Positions 33,951 to 46,317 are shown, numbered from the stretch's first letter. The stretch: DNA of 64,000 bases from Primulina eburnea (GCF_022965805.1 NC_133102.1:10585485-10649484), one strand, 5' to 3'. Program-made: numbers and translations. The notes: generated by a model not told the origin, from the letters alone.

Positions 33951-35702
33951 ATGTCTTCATTCAACAAGATTCCTATGTTCTCAAGAGAAGACTTTGACGA
34001 TTGGAAGATCAGGATGCAGGCTCATCTAGCTGCACAGGATGATGACATGTGGTACGTTATAACTGACGGACCCATGAAGATTTTGAAAGCCAATACAGCA
34101 GTTGCAATCACAGATGGGGCACCGCACAGAATTAAAAAGCCTAGAGATGAGTGGACTGCTGAGGACAAGAGGAAAGCAAATCTAGATAATGTAGCAAAGG
34201 ACATATTGTACAAAACACTGGACAAAGTAACGTTCAGTAAAATCAAGATGTGCAAGATAGCCAAAGAGATTTGGGAGAAGTTAATTCAGCTTTGCGAAGG
34301 CAACGAACAAACCAAAGAAAACAAACTTTCTGTTGCCGTGCAGAAGTTCGACAACATCAGAATGAAAGTTAGAGAAACAATGCATGAATATGATGAAAGA
34401 ACCAGCTGCATCATCAACGAACTTAATGCACATGGAAAGGTATATTCAAACAAAGAAGTTGCATTGAAAATAATCAGAGGTCTTCCCAAGGAATGAGATG
34501 TGAAAACCATGGCAATGAGGGAGTCTAAAGATCTAAACAAAGTTGAACTCCATGACCTATTCGCTGACTTGAAAGCATATGAGTTTGAACTGCAAACTCG
34601 AGAGGGAGAACCATCTACCCCAGCAGCTACTACCGCCTTAACTGCTGTAAGAACAGAACCAACTGGTTCAGTTGAGAAAGCTGCTGATCAACTAAGCAAT
34701 GATGCCATGTCATTGTTCATTAAGAAGTTTGGAAGATTCATGAGGAAGAATCAAGGGAATTTTCAAAAGAACTATCAAAGAAAGAACTCCAGAGAAGAGT
34801 CAAATGCATGCTACAACTGTGGCAAATCAGGTCATTATATTGCTGACTGTCCCAAACCCAAGAAGGACAGTCAAGTTTCAACTGAAAGAAAGAAGAAAGT
34901 GTATGAGCACAAGAGGAGATCTAAGGATGACAAGAAGCCTTACAGAAAAAAACATGAAGTACTCCTAGCTGAAGATAGCAAAGCCAAATGGGCAGACACT
35001 GACAGCGAGGAATCAAAACAAGAAACTTCATGCAGTTCTAGTGACGATGAAGAAGAAGTAAAATGTCTGATGGCTGCTGATACAGAACTAGAGTCCAGCA
35101 GTCAACAGGTATTTGATTTTAGTTCAACTGATTTTACCAAAGAAGAACTTATTTCGACATTGCATGATATGATTAATGAGTATCAAAAGCTTGCTTTATC
35201 GTTTGAAAAAGCCAGAGCGAAGCAAAATGATCCCAAAGACGATAAAACAAAAACTGATGAATCAGTTGATATGTTGAGTCTAAAAAGGGAAATTGCTGAG
35301 CTCAGAAATGAAAGAAGCAGAGATCAATTAATGATTCAAAAGTTGTTGCTTGAAAATTCAAAGCACACTGAGCTTATTCAGGCTTGGAACAAATCGTCTG
35401 ATGCTTTAACTGATATACAGAATTCTCAGAAATCAGTTACTGATAAAACTGGTTTAGGATTCTGTAGTAAAGATGATTCGTCTTCCGAAGATATTCAGCC
35501 AAAACTGAATATAAACAAAGGGAAATACATTCACTTTGTAAAATCAGTTATGGTACAAGAACAAGCTGAGCCGAGTAAACTGATTGAACAGCCAACTCAA
35601 AGTATGAACAAGGGCAAAAGATGTGGAATTGGTTATAGCCCAAAAGTTGTGACTGACTCTCGAAGTCATGCAACCGAAAATTTTCAGCAAAAATTATTCT
35701 AA
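33951..35702 (+). pseudogene. copia Gag with nonsense mutation
   Basis: The likely start is 33951 (MSSFNKIPMFSREDFDDWKIRM), the usual beginning of copia gag in front of the UBN2-type domain; an upstream Met at 33894 lies at the primer site and is unlikely. The frame runs through DEWTAEDKRKANLDNVAKDIL and IIRGLPKE and then hits TGA at 34494-34496, where Trp is expected. The same frame continues with KTMAMRESKDLNK, a CCHC knuckle CYNCGKSGHYIADC (about 34807-34850), and a Ser/Glu-rich and coiled-coil-like region to 35702. A frameshift near 35690 moves the rest to another frame (to 35919: WIPKGLINFGPK, then stop). Confidence 0.85.
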
Positions 35703-35919
35703 TGTCTACTCAAATTACTACAACAGCAAGCCAGTTCAGAAAAGATACTGGCTGAACAATCAGTTGAAAAAGGGCAAATCACATGTTGTATCTCCTGCAC
35801 ACCGTACATCAAGCACACACAAACAGGGAAAGACCATATGGAATACAGCAACTGGACGGTCAGTTAGATTGATCCAAGTCTGGATTCCTAAAGGACTAAT
35901 CAACTTTGGACCCAAATAA
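35668..35919 (+). pseudogene. Gag-protease linker in shifted frame
   Basis: Continues the gag C-terminus (SNYYNSKPVQKRYWLN ... VWIPKGLINFGPK). It ends at TAA 35917-35919; a further TGA follows near 35950 before the protease frame. Both stops are in the same frame as pol (35956), so this could be decay or a family-specific gag/pol boundary. Confidence 0.7.
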
Positions 35920-35955
35920 AAAAAAGGGGGTACCAGAATCTTATCTTGTGTGTGA

Positions 35956-38655
35956 TTGCAGGTAACAGGTACAAGCTTTGAATCTATATGGTACTTGGAT
36001 AGTGGATGTTCACGCCACATGACAGGAGATTCAAATTTATTATCTCAACTGGTCAAATATACTGGACCAAACATCAATTTTGGAGATAATTCTAAAGGTA
36101 AAACTGTGGGTAAGGGTAAGCTTATCCATGGTAACTTCACCATTAATGATATATTATTAGTTGAGAATCTTAAGTATAATCTGATCAGTATCAGTCAGCT
36201 ATGCGATAATGGATTCTCAGTTCAGTTTGACAAACATTCATGTTCAGTCAAAAACTCAACTGAAGAGATCATCCTAACTGGCAAAAGATGTGGAAACACT
36301 TACAAAGTCAGTTGGAATGATCAACCTTATGCACCAGTATGTTTTATTGCCTCAAAATCTTCTACAAACTGGTTGTGGCATAAGAGATTAAACCACCTGA
36401 ATTTCAAGTCTATTGCATATTTGAGTAACCACGATCTTGTTACTGGGCTGCCCAAAATGGATTTTATCAAAGACAAAATTTGCTCAGCATGTCAGTTTGG
36501 TAAACAAATCAAATCTTCTTTTAAGAACAAGGGTCGTAAATCTTCTTCCCGATGCTTAGAGCTGTTACATATGGATCTATTTGGTCCAATACCAGTCATG
36601 AGCTTAGGGGGAATGAAATACACCTTGGTGGTTGTAGATGATTTTTCAAGATTCACTTGGGTTATATTTCTCAAGTCCAAAGACCAAACTGCTGCTCAAC
36701 TAATTAAGCTTTTCAAAAGACTATTAAATGAAAAATCAGTTGGAATTGATAGAATCAAATCTGATCGAGGAACTGAGTTTATCAATCAAATTCTTTCAAA
36801 TTATTTAGAGAATGCCGGAATTAAGCATGAGCTCTCAGCAGCTAGAACTCCTCAGCAAAATGGTGTAGCTGAAAGGAGAAATCGGACCCTTAAAGAGGCT
36901 GCTAGAACAATGCTTGCTGATTCTGGTATCTCTCAAAGGTTTTGGGCAGAAGCAGTGAACACTGCGTGTTACACTCAAAACAGATCAATGATTAATAAGA
37001 ATCATATGAAAACACCTTATGAGATCTGGCATGGAAGAAAAAGTGTGGTTTCCTACTTCAAAATATTCGGATGCAGATGTTTTATACTTGTCAATGGTAA
37101 AACTCATTTAAAAGCCTTTGATGCTAAATCTGCAGAGGGAATATTTCTTGGTTATTCTTCAGTGAGTAAAGCGTATAGAGTTTTCAACAAAAATACTTTA
37201 AATGTTGAGGAATCTATTCATGTTGTTTTTGATGAAACTATACTAACTGATAAGCCAACTGATCAAGTTGAGCTAGCTGATAGATTTACAGATATAAGCT
37301 TGGATGATGATGATGAAGAAGAAGATATCCATATCACTCAAAGCAATCTTCAAACACCGGAACCGGAAGTATTGGATCAACCAGAAGAACCAGAAGCTGT
37401 TCCAAATGATCAGTTATTAGAGCCACCGAATGACATTCAGTTACCAACTGAAACTGCTCCAACTGAAACTGAAAATGTTCCGTTACCCACAGAAGCAGTT
37501 GCTGATTCAGAAGCAATAAATGCTGAACTCAGATGGAAGAAATCACATCCTCCAGAGTTGGTAATAGGTAAACCATCTGATCCAGTAAGAACAAGAAATC
37601 AGATGCTCAATCTATTTATTCATTCAGCTTTCGTATCACAACTAGAACCCAAGAAGACTGATGAAGCTCTTGCTGATCCAAACTGGATAAATGCAATGCA
37701 AGAAGAGCTAAATCAGTTTGTCCATAACAATGTCTGGAACTTAGTTCTAAAACCAATTTCGAAAACTGTTATAGGTACAAAGTGGGTGTACAGGAACAAA
37801 CTGAACGAAGATGGTTCAGTTGTGCGTAACAAAGCAAGGCTAGTGGCACAAGGCTATAGGCAGGAAAAAGGAATTGATTATGATGAGACATATGCACCAG
37901 TTGCAAGACTGGAGGAAATCAGGATATTCCTCGCCTATGCTTCATTCAAAAACTTCAAAGTCTATCAAATGGATGTGAAGAGTGTATTTCTGAATGGCCA
38001 GTTGCAGGAAGAAGTCTACGTTGAACAACCTCCAGGTTTTATCAATCATAAATTTCCTGATCATGTATATCATTTGAACAAAGCCTTATATGGTCTTAAA
38101 CAAGCTCCAAGAGCTTGGTACGAAACTCTTTCCAAATTTCTAACTGATCACGATTTTTCTCTTGGATCAGTTGATAAGACCTTGTTCAAATTTTTCAAGA
38201 ATGATCATATTCTACTCGTTCAAATTTATGTTGATGACATTATTTTTGGGTCAACTAACCCCAAATTATTCGAGAAGTTTGCTAAGTTAATGCAGGATAA
38301 ATTCGAAATGAGCATGATGGGTGAACTGACATTCTTCCTTGGTTTACAAGTGAAGCAACTGGATTCAGGAACCTTTATCAGTCAAACCAAATACACTAAG
38401 GAATTACTGAAAAAATTTGGTATGGAATCATGTTCAGCTGCAAGCACTTCCATGAGCTCATCAGTTAAATTAGACACTGATCAAGGGGGAATATCAGTTG
38501 AGACGACACTTTACAGAGGTTTAATAGGTTCATTATTGTACCTAACTGCTAGTCGTCCTGATATTGTATTTGCTGTATGCATGTGTGCTAGATTTCAAGC
38601 AAATCCTATGCAATCACATTTTTACTGCTGCCAAGCGTATTTTGAAATATCTTAA
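35956..38655 (+). CDS. copia Pol: protease, integrase, RT, start of RNase H
   Basis: Protease signature [14 protein letters not shown] at about residue 12. GAG-pre-integrase zinc region ([11 protein letters not shown] ... CSACQFGKQ). Integrase triad intact: Asp in LHMDLFGP, Asp in IKSDRGTEF and Glu in [12 protein letters not shown]. Acidic, proline-rich linker (residues about 430-520, with repeated PTE). Reverse transcriptase [23 protein letters not shown] with catalytic YVDDIIFGS, then [13 protein letters not shown]. The frame is lost near 38617-38621, where an extra T in CACATTTTTACTG shifts it and it stops at 38655. The first Met at 35956 is for display only; the enzyme is made as a polyprotein. 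Confidence 0.92.
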   Translation: MQVTGTSFESIWYLDSGCSRHMTGDSNLLSQLVKYTGPNINFGDNSKGKTVGKGKLIHGNFTINDILLVENLKYNLISISQLCDNGFSVQFDKHSCSVKNSTEEIILTGKRCGNTYKVSWNDQPYAPVCFIASKSSTNWLWHKRLNHLNFKSIAYLSNHDLVTGLPKMDFIKDKICSACQFGKQIKSSFKNKGRKSSSRCLELLHMDLFGPIPVMSLGGMKYTLVVVDDFSRFTWVIFLKSKDQTAAQLIKLFKRLLNEKSVGIDRIKSDRGTEFINQILSNYLENAGIKHELSAARTPQQNGVAERRNRTLKEAARTMLADSGISQRFWAEAVNTACYTQNRSMINKNHMKTPYEIWHGRKSVVSYFKIFGCRCFILVNGKTHLKAFDAKSAEGIFLGYSSVSKAYRVFNKNTLNVEESIHVVFDETILTDKPTDQVELADRFTDISLDDDDEEEDIHITQSNLQTPEPEVLDQPEEPEAVPNDQLLEPPNDIQLPTETAPTETENVPLPTEAVADSEAINAELRWKKSHPPELVIGKPSDPVRTRNQMLNLFIHSAFVSQLEPKKTDEALADPNWINAMQEELNQFVHNNVWNLVLKPISKTVIGTKWVYRNKLNEDGSVVRNKARLVAQGYRQEKGIDYDETYAPVARLEEIRIFLAYASFKNFKVYQMDVKSVFLNGQLQEEVYVEQPPGFINHKFPDHVYHLNKALYGLKQAPRAWYETLSKFLTDHDFSLGSVDKTLFKFFKNDHILLVQIYVDDIIFGSTNPKLFEKFAKLMQDKFEMSMMGELTFFLGLQVKQLDSGTFISQTKYTKELLKKFGMESCSAASTSMSSSVKLDTDQGGISVETTLYRGLIGSLLYLTASRPDIVFAVCMCARFQANPMQSHFYCCQAYFEIS

Positions 38656-39171
38656 GGGCACACAAAATGTGCGATTATGGTATTCTAAAGATTCATCTTT
38701 CAATTTAGTTGGATATTCAGATGCAGATTATGCAGGATGCAAGCTTGATCGAAAAAGTACAAGTGGATCATGTCAGTTTCTTGGAGACAGACTGATCTCT
38801 TGGTTCAGTAAGAAGCAAACATCCATAGCAACTTCCACAACTGAAGCAGAATATCTCGCTGCTGGAAGCTGCTGTGCTCAACTGCTCTAGATTCAGCAGC
38901 AACTTAAAGATTATGGTGTTGATGCAAATGAATCTCCTATATTCTGTGACAACACAAGCACAATTGCTATTACCTATAATCCTGTTCTTCACTCCAGGAC
39001 TAAGCACATAGATGTCAGACATCACTTCATCAGAGATCATGCCCTGAAGAAGAACATAAGACTGGAATACGTATCAACTGAGCAGCAAGCAGCTGATATC
39101 TTCACCAAACCATTGGCTGAGACTAAGTTTTCTTATTTTCGTAATATACTTGGATTAATTGATTTATCCTA
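38618..39171 (+). pseudogene. copia RNase H in shifted frame, with nonsense mutation
   Basis: In the next frame: [41 protein letters not shown], then TSTTEAEYLAAGSCCAQLL and a TAG (38888-38890) where Trp is normal. The same frame continues to IQQQLKDYGVDANESP, FCDNTS, HSRTKHIDVRHHFIRDH and ADIFTKPLAETKF, with a natural stop near 39171. Catalytic residues are recognisable, so it is a recent loss. Confidence 0.88.
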
Positions 39172-39303
39172 ATCAGTCGTTACTTTTGTCTTGGTTCTTA
39201 ATCCATTCTTCAGTTTTGTTGTCACTTACTGACTCCTCAGTTAATTGTTTAATTCTATAATTCGCAACTAATGTCAGTTGATCCTCTATTAGTTAGCGTT
39301 TTA

Positions 39304-39747
39304 TCAGCTCATATGTTTGTATAGTATCTCACAAAGCTCATTACGTGCAGGAACAATAAAAACGACGATAAAACAAAATAAACATTTTATTAAACCATAA
39401 ATATTCGCCAGGACTACATTTTCATATTTTTCTTCTATATCATCTATCCACATCCACAACCAAACAGCTAGAGCTGAGGAAGATGTCTTGCAGAAGCTGT
39501 GCGAAGAAGCTATGCGATTGAGAGTCTCCAGCTCCTTTCGAAGCATCAGCTGGTAGAGATGACCATCTTTGAAGACGTCCACCTCCGCAGAAATGTCTAA
39601 GTGCTCCCGCACTTCTCTCAGTTGTGCCATTCGTTTGAAGGAGGTAGCCCTTCCAGAGTTGTACAGGAGCTCAAGCTCCTGTAACTCTTCCCAGTTGGGA
39701 AGACTATCATAGAAGAACTCGTCTTCAATAGCAGACTTTCTAGCCTG
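39304..39747 (-). CDS. antisense accessory ORF inside the copia element
   Basis: On the minus strand, between pol and the polypurine tract, an uninterrupted frame runs from about 39747 to the stop at 39304: ARKSAIEDEFFYDSLPNWEE, then LQELELLYNSGRATSFKRMAQL, then a leucine- and glutamate-rich helical stretch with LRKELETLNRIASSHSF. The first in-frame Met is at 39630. The upstream end looks like a 3' splice site: a pyrimidine-rich run ending tctctctgCAG before GCTAGAAAG. An AATAAA-like signal lies inside the 3' part. I know of no assigned function. About 148 codons remain open in a gene-dead element, which suggests an exon of a separate antisense transcript. It is not part of pol. Confidence 0.55.
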   Translation of the reverse strand, partial: QARKSAIEDEFFYDSLPNWEELQELELLYNSGRATSFKRMAQLREVREHLDISAEVDVFKDGHLYQLMLRKELETLNRIASSHSFCKTSSSALAVWLWMWIDDIEEKYENVVLANIYGLIKCLFCFIVVFIVPARNELCEILYKHMS

Positions 39748-39930
39748 CAGAGAGAATGGAGATGTTTGACAAAAAGGGGGAAGAGAACTGATTTTATTTT
39801 AGAAAAACAGAAGTAGTCTTAAATTCTTGTATCCATGAAGACTATGAGTTCAGTTGAATCTACATCTTATTTTATCTACAAAAGTTCAGTCATTCAGTTA
39901 TACTTTATTCTGAGTTTTGTCAAACACCAT

Positions 39931-39942
39931 AAAGGGGGAAAT
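39931..39942 (+). other. polypurine tract of the copia element
   Basis: AAAGGGGGAAAT directly in front of the LTR TGTTGG. A second purine run AAAAAGGGGGAAGAG lies near 39770-39785. Confidence 0.85.
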
Positions 39943-40902
39943 TGTTGGAAACTTAATTCCGGTGCTTTGACAAAAAGACCTACCAACTGAACTTAACAAC
40001 TGAACTGCTCACCAACTGAACACGTCATCTGCTGAACTTAGTCAACTGTTCTATACAACTGAAGTTCATTCTCGGCAACTGATTCGTTATCAGCTGACCT
40101 CTCAGTTGTACACGTCATCAGTTGAAAGCGACAATAGACAAAATAGTACATATACCTGCAACTAGTAGTGGAATGCCGCATTGCAGAATAAACAGTGTAC
40201 AATTGTCAGAATATATCGACGTGGCAATCAACGGTTAGAATATTCAAACATTCTTTAATGTTACCGCTGAGAGAAGAGCCTATAAATTAGTCGAAGAACA
40301 GCAACTGAATAACAACCGACTTTCAGTTATCCTATTCTACTTGCTGTTACGCTGCAAAAATATCTACTCGCAATCAGAAATCAAAGCTCACGCTTATTAG
40401 TCATATCAGTAGTATTCAAGACTACATTCTCGAGCTTATATAGCACTTTGTAATCTTTAATAGATTTTCTAAGTTGTGCTAAGATCAGTTACTGTTATAT
40501 AAAAGTGTTGTATGCTAAGAGTTTCAGTTTTGGTAAAGTAATAAGTCCAAACTGAAGTGGGTCAGTACAGTGTCGTGTATTTGATCAAAGTCTTTTAGTG
40601 GATATCCTATCTTCGTGATAGAAGAGGTGACGTAGGAGTTATTCAATTCTCTGAACATCCAGAAACTTACTGTGTCATTACTTCAGTTATCATTTTCAGT
40701 TAGATACTCTATCCTTCAGTCATTTATTTTTCCGCAACTGTTTTATTCAGTTTAACTGATTGTTGTTGACCGACGGGATATTTAGTTTCAGTTTGTAATA
40801 TAACTGAACTCATATTGTCGAAGAATATTTTAAAATCGAGCAGTGTTTATTCAACCCCCCCCCCCTTCTAAACACTCTTTACTCGGTTAACCGATCCTAT
40901 CA
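39943..40902 (+). repeat. 3' LTR of the copia element (960 bp)
   Basis: TGTTGGAAAC to CCGATCCTATCA. Dense in AACTGA/TCAGTT words; poly-C run near 40856-40865. It holds the first 71 bp that the 5' LTR lacks. Confidence 0.9.
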
Positions 40903-41838
40903 TATATCATACATATTAAACGAAGGGAAAAATGGAGAAACAAAGAAACCGAGGGACCGTGAGTTCTGAATTAAATTGCGAATGATCCGTCTGTCTGATT
41001 TCTAATCCGACTTCAGTACTAAGTTCCTATCGACGCAGGCTACAACTGGACGTAAGTTTTGTTACGTTTAGACATGATTTGAAATTATGATATTGTCAGA
41101 ATCGAATATGAATCATATATGGTGTTTCTGATACAGTAGACATTGGATATTTGAAGTCAGATCGAAGAACAGACTGTTTCTGTAATTATTATGATTTTCG
41201 GAATCGATTTGACTGAGATACAATATCAGATTTGTACTGTGACTGAGATTATGAATTGTACTGATATTGATTATGAGTTCTGCTATTATGTCTGTGATGT
41301 TGAGACTGACAGGGTTATCGAGATTGTATTATTATGCCGTCGAAACATCCGTAAATTGATATTGCTCAGATTCAGTAGTGATTTCGATTATATCGTGATA
41401 TCGTCGATATGGATTAGATCGTGTCTTGATTCGATATTAATTAGATTATGTTTTGATTTGAGTATTGATCAGAACAGTTCTGAATTGAGTGATATATTGA
41501 TATTGTGTCTTTTCGGTATTGTTATTACCAAATTGAGAATGGACAGGGTTGAATTCAGGACTTCGTCTTCGTCAGAGCGGGAAGATAAAGGTATAAGTCA
41601 ATGTGTATTGGGAGATCGACTTGAGTCGGTTTAGACTTGAGTTTCCCTATATCACATACTTACTTTATTGCATTGATACTGCACTAATTTGATTGATGTA
41701 CTTGTTCTCTTGATTTATAGATAGCAGGTATTAGAAGAGTAATCTTATGACAGAAGTGCTTGTTAGTGGTGGGATTGCCACGGGCACATTGCACGATGTC
41801 ATGAGATAGTATATTGGCGATAGTGCTATAGTCTGTCA

Positions 41839-42095
41839 CCGGATAATTCGCTATCGATATGGATAGAATTATAGCTCCTTCTATTACTGGTGATCGGTAT
41901 CGTATCGATGTGGATAGAATTATAACTTCTTCTATTACTGATGATCGATGTCATATCGATGTGGATAGAATCAGAGTTTTCTTCTATTACTGGTGATCGA
42001 TACTATACCGATGTGGATAGAATCAGAGCTTCTTCTATTACTGGTGATCGATGCCATATCGACGTGGATAGAACTGAAGTCTTTTCTATTACTAT
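41839..42095. repeat. tandem repeat, about 60-61 bp x4-5, inside the solo LTR
   Basis: Repeats of 'atcgatgtggatagaat' followed by 'tcttctattactggtgatcg' occur in a row with small substitutions. Confidence 0.85.
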
Positions 42096-42854
42096 TGGTT
42101 GATATAGAATGTCAATGTCTTGAAACCGGGATCCCTAGGCTAAGATTGAGTCTAGTCTGAGTCATGGAATTACGAGTATTGTCGACAGTTTGATATTGAT
42201 TAAATTTCAGCTTTTGATATATATTGCTGTTATCTGCCATGCTTTTATGTTTATCATATGATTGCATGTTTCGTTGATTTATACAGGGATTTATTCTCAC
42301 CGGAGTTATCCGGCTGTTGTCTTGTCTGTATGTGTACATGACAACAGGTGGGACATGTTCAGGGTTGAGGAGATGAAGAGAGATCGTGATTAGAGTGGAG
42401 ATTCCGGACTTGGATTAAAGATATGTTTGGACACTTGACATTAGATGTAAAACCTTAATTGAATAAATGTATGTGATACAGGATTTGTACTTTTATATAC
42501 TGAGATGTATATATATGTTTTATTTCACTACGTTCCGCATTTTAAAAAAAAAATTTAGAGCATGTTTTATAATTGATTAATTAGTCCCAATGATGATTAA
42601 GAACATGATTAGCGTCTGGGTCCCCACACTATATGACAGATATAAAAAAAGAGAGTAGAGATACATAGATGATTTACAAATTTTTTGAATTCAAAATTAT
42701 TTAAAACATATTTTATATTGTTAAAAAGCATAAATCAGTCGTCATAAAATCCGAAATCACATATTCAACTTTCACGAACTTCGACAGAAAGATGGTCAAT
42801 AAATCGATAGAATATCACAAATGTACAGTTGCAAAATCTAAAAGAATTTCACAA

Positions 42855-43026
42855 AAATTTATATGAGATGGTCTCACGGAAAAGTTCTGTGTGACATATG
42901 ATCTATTTGGGTCACCTATGAAAAATATATTATTTTTTTTGTCAAAGGTATTATTTTTTATTTTAAAAATAGGTAGGGTTGACTCGTCTCACGAAAAAGG
43001 ATTCGAAAGACCGTCTCACAAGACAC
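42855..43026. repeat. MITE-like repeat, shared with copy 2
   Basis: Reverse orientation relative to 25976: starts ATATGAGATGGTCTCACGG and ends AGACCGTCTCACAAG. It matches 49000-49165. Confidence 0.7.
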
Positions 43027-43440
43027 CTACCAAATAATTTATAGTCGTATCATTATCATAATATATAATTCTACTAAAAACATTTGAATAAACGATTATT
43101 TTTCAAATAAGTATTTTATCTAAATATTTTTTTTAATAAAAAAACACTTAATTTATCCATCTAAGAAACATAAAAACATCCAAACATGTCCTTTACATCT
43201 TATTTACATTATTTTGTATGATCTAACACATGAAATTGTCTCAATAAAGTCGTGACAAATGGCGGGAAATTCGGCGCGTCTAGAAATTCTCCCCCTCGAC
43301 GCTCCCCCTTCCAATCGACCGACATTGAGGCACACGCACCAATCTCGGCCTTATTACCATCATCACATCCAGCGCGTCCATCTCACGCAGTCGAGACGAA
43401 CGTGGTAAATTCTTCTCCCGACAGCCCATGAACTATCAAC

Positions 43441-44835
43441 TGTCGCACATGACTTTCACTACTCACACAATTTAATTATTTGGAAAATAAATATTCAAAA
43501 AATAAACTATAAGAGAGGAAAAAAACATTTGAACTTTTTATATAAAGTATGGAGAAATTGAAAATATATACAAAAATTACTTACAAAACCAAACCATCAA
43601 AGTTACATGGAATAACATATAATCAATCATATAGAAATTTTGGACACGCATTGTAAATATACATACTATGTAATTGGAGAAATCTCACAATTAACCTGTG
43701 ATTTTATATTTTAATGTGTTGTAGTGGACAGATTCAGCCCAATCTTCTTCTGGGCCTAGTGAAAGAGGATTTGAGATTAGCCCAATATGATTGCAATTGG
43801 GAGGATCTGAATGATGGTAACTTTTGGGGGCCCACTCCAGTAATTATATATACTTTGGAGGTGCAAATTGCAACTACTGTCTACTCCTTACCAAAAATCA
43901 AAGTGACGACCTACTAATTGGCTAGTCGTTAATTGGTGGATGTTTGGAGGGAAAATTTATAAAATAATCTTGGAAAATTATTTAATCAAGAAAAGAGTAG
44001 GTCTCTCTTGTGAGACGGTTTCACGAATATTTATTCGTGAGACGATTCAATCATATCTATTTTTAAAATAAAAAATAATATATTTTTCACGGGTGACCCA
44101 AATAGACTATCCGTTTCACAAAATTGATCCGTGAGACCGTCTTACATAAGTTTTTGTGTTAAGAAAATGATCTCTTCATATATATATATTTTAAATACAC
44201 ATGAAGATGTCATTTTCTTAATTGAATAGTCGACCAAGATTAAAAAATAAAATACCCCGTCTCGATTTATTTCTCCGATTAAATCATCTTACACAACAAG
44301 CTCAAGAACCAAGATTCATCCAAATATTAACCAGAAATATGAAAAACTGGCAACTGTAAATATAACAGAAGATTTATTTAGTTTTAAAAAGAAATTTGAA
44401 CAATATTATTTTACTAACTCTAATATATATTTAGTACGCTTTTGGTCGAGTAAAAATTAACCCGAACAAAGTTTTGTCAGTGTGTGTCGTCCGCCTATGG
44501 AAGAACGTAGAAAGATTCAACATTCGACTATAAATTTTGTAAAAAAACTATTTTTGTAATCAAACACTATATTTTTTAAATAAAAATTGAATGTTTTTAA
44601 AAAACTAACAAAAATTTGTATTTACAAGTATATGCTCAAAAACACCACCAATTCATTTATTTATATTTAATCTATAAAAAATATGATAAGAGTTTATACT
44701 GGTAAATTACTTAAATTTATTTATTTTTCTTATATTCTCATTTGTTATATCATAATATAAATATGAAATAAGGCGACGTGCAAATGAATTGTTGGCATTG
44801 AAATTGAACAATTCGAAATTCTCAAAATATTTCAT
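43441..44835. other. single-copy spacer between duplication copies
   Basis: AT-rich, no gene recognised. A 67-codon frame at 43714-43917 has no family match. One MITE-like copy lies at 43996-44155. Confidence 0.4.
43996..44155. repeat. MITE-like repeat
   Basis: Starts near TTGTGAGACGGTTTCACGAAT and ends near GAGACCGTCTTACATAAGTT, with the internal 'gggtgacccaaatag' block. Confidence 0.7.
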
Positions 44836-45413
44836 AATCATTAAATCTAATTTTTCAACGTTCAATTATTGATTATTCTATTCCACTCTCGATTAAGTCC
44901 ATAAATAGGTAGAATATTGTGTACACTTGGTTAATTATTTAATTAAATCGATTTTAATGGATGACAACTCACTCCATCTTCCCTCTAAAATATATATTCT
45001 TATTTGTTTTTTCCACATTGAAAATATGATACTAATATATGATATTTGAGTACCAAATATTTCAGATCTAATTAATACTAATATATGATTTTTGAATAAA
45101 AATGTGTGACAAATGTTGATATTAATAAATTTGTTTAAATATTTGTAAAAGTATTAGAATTTCTAAGTAAAAGTCATAACATGCGAACGTCACCACGATT
45201 ACAAATATGTGATCGATAAATGATCATAAGCATCCATCCAATAGCCTGTGCCACTTCAATGAAAAAGACTTCGAAACCAATTACCTGCCGCTTATATGTA
45301 AAGTAAAAGGGCATGTGAAAATGATAGTACAATTTGTAGTTTACATATTGTCAACTTTTATTTATTTATTTTTTTGAAACTATCAACTTTTATTTATTAT
45401 GATTTGTTATAAC

Positions 45414-46140
45414 TGAAAGTATTTGTTTCACATTATGGTAAAGATTTTGTATATCATGTAAATATTATCTCAAATGTTATAATAACTTGTGACAACATGC
45501 AGTAGAATAATATAACACAAATAATTAAATTAACACAGATATATTTATGCACAAGTAAACACACATGTGCGATGACTCAGAGCAAAATAATCACTATAAA
45601 ATAAATCGAGTTTACAAAACAAATACTAGTGAAAGAATGAAAAATTATCTTTCGTAACAAGTCAATGAAATAAATTGCATACTAAAATCTCAACACAAAA
45701 TAATAAAAACACAAGAATGCAAATCTGTGTAGCTGAAATTCAGAACAACAAAACAATTATCCAATCAACGCTATATACGGGTGTTGTCTTCAAATGTACC
45801 CAACACGTCACGACAAGACAGTGAAACAACGATGTTTCGTCTTTGCGAGTTGTTCAGAGAATTCTCTCATGTATTGCTTGTCTCGTTTCTCGGGCACCTT
45901 CGACTCTTATGCAGTATTTATTCTTCAACATATAGATTTGTAGTGATCTTGATAGACTTGAATAAATTCTTGCAAAATAAGAAAAATAGTCTTTCACTAA
46001 GAATTTTTTCCCCCAAATAATAAAAATCAAATCTAGAGTTTAAGAAACTCAATATTCTACAAAGGAAAAATTCTTAAGCAAAATCTTATCAAAAATGAAA
46101 GAATTTAGGAGATAAATTTGTGTCTTATAAGATAATGCAC
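45414..46140 (-). repeat. old copia-like LTR in duplication copy 2
   Basis: Same start TGAAAGTATTTG and colinear with 6094-6905 but without the TA/CA microsatellite. The rest of the element to the right is deleted beyond 46975, where sequence matching 25648 follows. Confidence 0.65.
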
Positions 46141-46317
46141 ATTTCCTTTTAATTTATCTCTTTTTGCCTTTCTGAATAAAATAAGCACAAACAAGTCTAT
46201 TCAAGTTGATGCAACTCTATTTATCTCTCCCTGAATTTGAAAACATATTTCCCTGAATTTGACCATGTTATCTTTGGTGTTGTTAGCAGTGTTGATAACA
46301 CGAGGCAAAATAGTTCA

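Larger units (their letters stand above)
33008..40902 (+). mobile_element. Ty1/copia retrotransposon with antisense ORF, decayed
   Basis: 5' LTR 33008-33892 (first 71 bp missing relative to the 3' LTR), primer site, gag, protease-integrase-RT-RNase H, a 0.77-kb spacer with an antisense frame, polypurine tract, and 3' LTR 39943-40902. The left end is truncated, so the target duplication cannot be checked. Lesions: two Trp-to-stop changes, at least two frameshifts, and stops between gag and pol. The AACTGA/TCAGTT word is strongly over-represented throughout. Confidence 0.9.
32808..42628 (+). repeat. gypsy solo LTR (about 1.9 kb) split by a copia element
   Basis: Begins TGTAAGGCCC at 32808 and ends GGGTCCCCACA at 42628, with ctata on both sides (32803-32807, 42629-42633). 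Removing the copia (33008-40902) leaves about 1926 bp. No gag, pol or primer site belongs to it, so it is a solo LTR. A 147-codon frame inside (41191-41634) has no recognisable family and is probably chance. Confidence 0.85.
3436..43440. repeat. segmental duplication copy 1, expanded by nested insertions
   Basis: Blocks of this interval occur in the same order and orientation in 44836-49575: 3436-3628 with 44836-45013, about 5449-5530 with 45024-45105, about 5843-7455 with 45137-46758, 25648-27083 with 46974-48397, 31552-31593 and 31786-32499 with 48389-48892, and 42749-43440 with 48893-49575. Everything between these blocks is transposable DNA or indels. Alignment was by eye, so block ends are approximate. 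Confidence 0.85.

Noticed and set aside
41191..41634. 147-codon open frame
   Set aside because: Lies in a solo LTR, composition is Ile/Asp/Cys-rich with no family features.
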